DNA from: Leidyana gryllorum EB-2025a
Lineage: Eukaryota; Apicomplexa
Reading direction: 5' to 3'
Assembly: GCA_048772705.1 (NCBI GenBank)
Contig: JBLWGC010000043.1
Location: 124,001-188,000 of the forward strand
Length of the DNA stretch: 64,000 nucleotides
Positions 60,381 to 64,000 of this stretch are shown here, piece by piece. The notes below the pieces were generated by a model. It worked only from the letters and a program-made list of their open reading frames with translations. It ran no database searches and was not told the origin of the DNA. Position 1 is the stretch's first letter. Each line of letters begins with the position of its first letter. Position numbers and translations under genes: made by a program.

Positions 60381-60587
60381 GCCGTCAAGTGGAGTCTACC
60401 CGCGAGGGTGATGCAAAAAAAGGGGCAACTGGAAGTTTATTACTACGGAACGCGAAAGAAAGGACTAGTCCCCATTCGAATGTGCAGGCAACTCGTCGGA
60501 CCAGTACCAGCCAGCTTAGCAACAGAAGCAGTGAAACTGCTAAAAACAGAGGCCCCAATGTTCCCAAAGGGAAGGGACTAGTTTGCC
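60381..60587 (+). pseudogene. pol: Pol C-terminal tail (element L)
   Basis: YYYGTRKKGLVPIRMC in a frame ending TAG at 60580; not a chromodomain. Function unknown. Confidence 0.5.
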
Positions 60588-61481
60588 TGTAACCTTTGGT
60601 TCGGCGTTTCGGTCGGCTTCGATGGCTGTTGTGACTGCTGTTTGCTTTTGGATTATGTGGTTTATGTGTGTTTATCGCTGCATTGTACTGTGTTTGCGTG
60701 TTTGCGAATGTTTAGCTTTCAATTCTCTACATGTTGCGGTTGCTGTAGCGTGCGCAAGTACGGTCTGATGTGGTGTGTATTGTGCTAATAAAAGACTGTG
60801 ACGATATAGTTGTGTTGCTTAGTATGTTGACAGGTATCGTGCTTGTTATGTATTGATTTGTGAGACTATATGAGCTGGATATGCATGATTGTATGAGTGT
60901 ATGGCGTGTATTTTGGTAACTGTGCTGTGATGTGTAGTGTGCTCAGTTTGCTAAAGTGAATATGGAGCAACTTGGAAGGTTATGTGTGAGTGATATTGGT
61001 TTAGATGGTTTGTCTGTTAGGGTGTGAGGGGTCTAGAGTGAGTTAGCGATTGGCTCGTTTATTGAGGGAGTATTTGTAGACGTATAAAAGCTTGTAATGC
61101 TAGATATAGGGGAATCAAAGAGATTCAAGTTGAATTGAGAGTGTTGAGAAGAATGTCATGAGTCCAATGCGTACCGTGGGCATTATGTATTGGAGTGAAT
61201 GGGAATTTGTAAGAATATGCGGATGGAGTCAAGTTATGCATAGGATTTGAGTGTTGATGCGGACGACATGAATTTGGCTAATGATAGGTAGGTTAATAGG
61301 AGTATATTGACAATTGTGATGTAGTTCGAGGTGTTGTAAGAGGGTGGTGGTCAGTTGTTTGCTATAAAACATTGAGAGAGTGTATATATGCTAAGAGTTA
61401 TGAGTATTCGAATTGTTAGTGTACGAGCGGGATGTTAAGGCTGATATGTACGTTGAGTAATAGTGTGCGTGAAGAAGTATT
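60588..61481. other. G+T-rich region without a gene; possible LTR start
   Basis: A TGTAACC at 60588 right after element L pol could open its 3' LTR, and AATAAA lies at 60787-60792. No right boundary found. From about 60600 to 61480 the plus strand is strongly G/T-rich, the same skew as the Helitron coding region on the other strand. Confidence 0.4.
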
Positions 61482-61538
61482 GATGGGGTGTGGGGAGCGC
61501 CCTTGTCGCTTCGCTCGGGCGCTTCCCCGTACCCATCT
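61482..61538 (-). repeat. Imperfect 20-bp-stem hairpin at the Helitron 3' side
   Basis: GATGGGGTGTGGGGAGCGCCC against GGGCGCTTCCCCGTACCCATC with a 15-nt loop, 35 bp past the helicase stop codon. Helitron 3' ends carry a terminal hairpin; the usual CTRR end is not evident right after it. Confidence 0.5.
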
Positions 61539-61572
61539 TTCTGCATTCAATGATTGAGCCACGATGTAGTTG

Positions 61573-64000
61573 TCAACGCGTAATCATAGAAATGTAAAAG
61601 GGAGATGGTGGAATGTGGCTAAGGTGAATGAAGTTGTGTGATGCAACTATACGGAGTGTATTTGATCTTGGTGTAAGATGAAGGGCAACTTGCTCGATTG
61701 AATGGTTGTTTAACATGTTGTAACGACCCGATGCGTTGCGCTGATCGATGAGAATGAGAGTGGGTAGAGTTTGCGCATCGATGAACACTGTTCTCGTACA
61801 ACCTCTGCCTTCGACGCGGAGCGAATGGTGGTTTGAGAGTATTGTGGAGCTGAAACGTTTGGCAGTGATGGAGTAATGATTAGCTGCAATTGAGGTGAGC
61901 ATGTTGAGATTAGCATGTTGAGGGTGGATTATGGTGATTATCGGGCAGGTGTTGAGAAAGAAGGGGGCAAAGGAGTTGTGCTTGATATCGTCGTAGTAGA
62001 AGACAACTTGGGGAAGGCGTTGTGGCCAATATGTGAATGGCAGACGATCAGGAGTAAGCCAAGATTTAGCGAGGATGCTTTCGTTTGGTAATTTGCCGAA
62101 GAACTTGATGTGGTCGAGTTTGGTTGCTCGGCTGGCAGCGACGTAGAGGAAGCGATAATCTTGCTTGGACAGGTCAATCCCATAAGGATGATCGAATGTA
62201 CGACCCTGCGCTTTGTGGACAGTTAGGCCCCATGCAAGATCGATAGGGTAGATTCGCTTATTCTTATGTAGCATCGGAGCAACTCGACATAGTTTGTTGC
62301 GATTGAGTTTGATCCACAAGTCGTGTTTGAGGGCTTTATGTAAATGGCCAATGCTTCCATTGGTGTAGCCTTTCTTGACGCTTATGTTGGTCGTTATCAT
62401 GGTCTTGGCGTTGCGTTTGAGTATGAGTTGCGTCCACTTGTGTATGGTTCGTTTCGAGTTGGTTCTAGTGGATATTGTCTTGATAGTATATGAGGTTGTT
62501 ACTTGAATGGGTGTGCCAGGCATATGTTGTACTCTCATCTTGTTATAGCGTGTCCTTTCTTCATTGTGACGGAATAGAACGAAAGGTAAGGTGTTGAGAT
62601 CTTTATCAGTGCCTTTGTGAGCATCTACGAACTTGGTGATGGTGGATTTATCGCCGTGTTGAAGAGCTTCGAGGAAGTTAAGGAGATCTGGATCTCGTCC
62701 GTGTCGTACGTTATCGATGAGATCGAACCTTGTAAAGAGCTTTGTGAAGGATGGATCTTCATCAAGTGGAGTTGCTCTGACAGGTGGGAGCTGATCGAAG
62801 TCACCGAAGGCGATAATAGAGATTCCGCCATATGGTAGGCTCTTGCGAGAATCTGGTTTCGAGTTACCGAGGTTAGTTAACCCTAAGTTTAAGTCGCTTA
62901 GAAGCCGTGGCGCCACCATGGATATTTCATCGATAAGGATCAATTCGACGTGTGACGCGTTGTTATGGAGTGTATTCCACGAGCGTGATTGTGTAGTGAG
63001 TACGCTTCCATGGTTCAAGCCAGCAAAATGATGAATGGTTTGGCCCTTGATTAAATAGGCAGCCGTTCCTGTTGGTGCGATGACTTGGCACATGGGCTTG
63101 TCGAGGGTTGTCTTGCCCTCATTGGTATCAATGACTTGGCAGATATGTCGTATCTTGTTGATGAGGAACGATTTTCCAGTGCCTCCTTTACCATGAATGA
63201 GCCATAACAGCTGTGAAGTCCTGCTTGTGTGGATCCACTTGTAGAACTCTATGAGTACTCGAAACTGCGAGGTAGTAACGGTTGAGTTGGGGTCGAAGGA
63301 AAGGGTAGATTGAAGCTGATTTGTTGCGTCATGGTCATCGTCGTCATCATTGTCAGAGTCGTCCGAAGTTGGAATGTCGAATCCAGGATTGTTGAAATCG
63401 TCGTTGACGTGTTCTGGTTCATCATCTTCGTCAGGGGCGTTATCATCGTCGGTATCGTAGCAAATGGAATTTGGTTGCCATCGTGGTTCGTATGGCCGTG
63501 ATTGATGAGCACGTTCAAGGATCTCTTGCTGAGTTTCCGGTGTGTAATCGTTGAAGCACAAGAGTTGATGGACGTCTCTCCAAGGTAAGAAGTAATAGGC
63601 GAGTGATTTGTCGTCGTCAGCTGGGGGTAATGTGGGTGGGTATTGGCCTGCGACAACTACGGGAGCTTGGCGACGTGTGAGATAAAGTTTCTTAGCCGGT
63701 GGAACTGTCATGGGTATGGATCCTGGTTGCCTCTTCGAAACGACATAGTCTCGCGTGAATTCAAATATGCTTAGAGATTCGAGCATGGAAGGACGATTGG
63801 CGTAAATCGTTGGGTATGGTGTAGGTAGTCGAATCTTGGTTGCTTCATCAACAGATTGTGGGCGGTGTATAGCGACCATGAAGTTGAAAGGCTTGAGATA
63901 TACTGTGTTCCATGTGGTCGTTACTGGAAAGCGGCCTTGGCAGGTGAGTGTTGCTTCTTGTAGACTGAGGCGACGTGATAGGTTTAGGTCTTGTGTTTTG
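61573..64000 (-). CDS. Helitron Pif1-like helicase, C-terminal part, runs off window
   Basis: Open minus-strand frame of 768 codons from the ATG at 63879, and still open upstream to the window edge (LSRRLSLQEATLTCQGRF, like the stretch before the helicase in Helitrons). Helicase motifs: Walker A GKGGTGKS (about 240), LILIDEISMVAP (Walker B), FGDFDQLPPV, and C-terminal LTVHKAQGRTFDH with VAASRATKL. An acidic Asp/Asn-rich linker precedes the helicase. It is expected to unwind DNA in rolling-circle transposition. The Rep nuclease would lie beyond the window. No disruption seen. Confidence 0.88.
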   Translation of the reverse strand, partial: KTQDLNLSRRLSLQEATLTCQGRFPVTTTWNTVYLKPFNFMVAIHRPQSVDEATKIRLPTPYPTIYANRPSMLESLSIFEFTRDYVVSKRQPGSIPMTVPPAKKLYLTRRQAPVVVAGQYPPTLPPADDDKSLAYYFLPWRDVHQLLCFNDYTPETQQEILERAHQSRPYEPRWQPNSICYDTDDDNAPDEDDEPEHVNDDFNNPGFDIPTSDDSDNDDDDDHDATNQLQSTLSFDPNSTVTTSQFRVLIEFYKWIHTSRTSQLLWLIHGKGGTGKSFLINKIRHICQVIDTNEGKTTLDKPMCQVIAPTGTAAYLIKGQTIHHFAGLNHGSVLTTQSRSWNTLHNNASHVELILIDEISMVAPRLLSDLNLGLTNLGNSKPDSRKSLPYGGISIIAFGDFDQLPPVRATPLDEDPSFTKLFTRFDLIDNVRHGRDPDLLNFLEALQHGDKSTITKFVDAHKGTDKDLNTLPFVLFRHNEERTRYNKMRVQHMPGTPIQVTTSYTIKTISTRTNSKRTIHKWTQLILKRNAKTMITTNISVKKGYTNGSIGHLHKALKHDLWIKLNRNKLCRVAPMLHKNKRIYPIDLAWGLTVHKAQGRTFDHPYGIDLSKQDYRFLYVAASRATKLDHIKFFGKLPNESILAKSWLTPDRLPFTYWPQRLPQVVFYYDDIKHNSFAPFFLNTCPIITIIHPQHANLNMLTSIAANHYSITAKRFSSTILSNHHSLRVEGRGCTRTVFIDAQTLPTLILIDQRNASGRYNMLNNHSIEQVALHLTPRSNTLRIVASHNFIHLSHIPPSPFYISMITR

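Noticed and set aside
45804-64000. The two Helitron parts as halves of one element
   Set aside because: They lie on opposite strands 14 kb apart and differ greatly in decay.

Overview
The window is eukaryotic nuclear DNA built almost entirely from mobile elements, with a dense mosaic of tRNA genes and tRNA relics at its left end. Evidence for a eukaryote: intronless tRNA genes with eukaryotic A and B boxes, no encoded CCA and few bacterial features; a nest of Ty3/gypsy LTR retrotransposons with gag zinc knuckles, DTG/DSG proteases, RT with YxDD, RNase H, HHCC-DDE integrases and chromodomains; and two Helitron fragments. I cannot name the species. No ordinary host protein gene could be supported.

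Layout. 1-919 and about 5800-13045: roughly 45 tRNA genes and pseudogenes on both strands covering 16 amino acids, arranged in repeated blocks. 920-5690: decayed plus-strand Ty3/gypsy element A splitting the tRNA array. 13049-15679: minus-strand element D. 15680-24633: plus-strand element E, whose integrase is separated from its chromodomain by minus-strand element F. 24661-25100 and 44062-44405: two minisatellites in inverted orientation. 25134-29447: 1.1-kb tandem repeat whose 633-bp core is also found alone beside an LTR. 28266-35558: retroelement fragments and minus-strand element H. 35900-44050: elements I, M, N and O, joined LTR to fragment. 44406-47200: an island of different composition with unknown minus-strand ORFs and a degenerate Helitron N-terminal region. 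47224-49685: element J. 49686-55925: element K, the only full-length element with intact gag and pol. 55926-60587: element L. 61482-64000: C-terminal (Pif1 helicase) part of a Helitron on the minus strand, running off the window.

How the parts work together. The small LTR families (about 180-380 bp, TGTAA...TTACA) share a layout: a palindromic hairpin with arms near GTGTCTCCG/CGGAGACAC around GGCCGGCC, then an ATG opening a short reading frame (often encoding LRNGK), then the LTR end and a TGGTAGCAGTG primer-binding site. In several copies this frame reads through the LTR end and the primer site into gag, and the pol frame of several elements stops on the TAA/TAG at bases 3-5 of the 3' LTR. 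Solo LTRs with 4-5-bp target duplications lie inside the coding regions of other retroelements, which shows repeated nested insertion followed by LTR-LTR recombination. Element K differs: its 640-bp LTR carries tRNA-like modules, and its primer-binding site matches the 3' end of the tRNA-Ala(AGC) encoded at 9342-9414.
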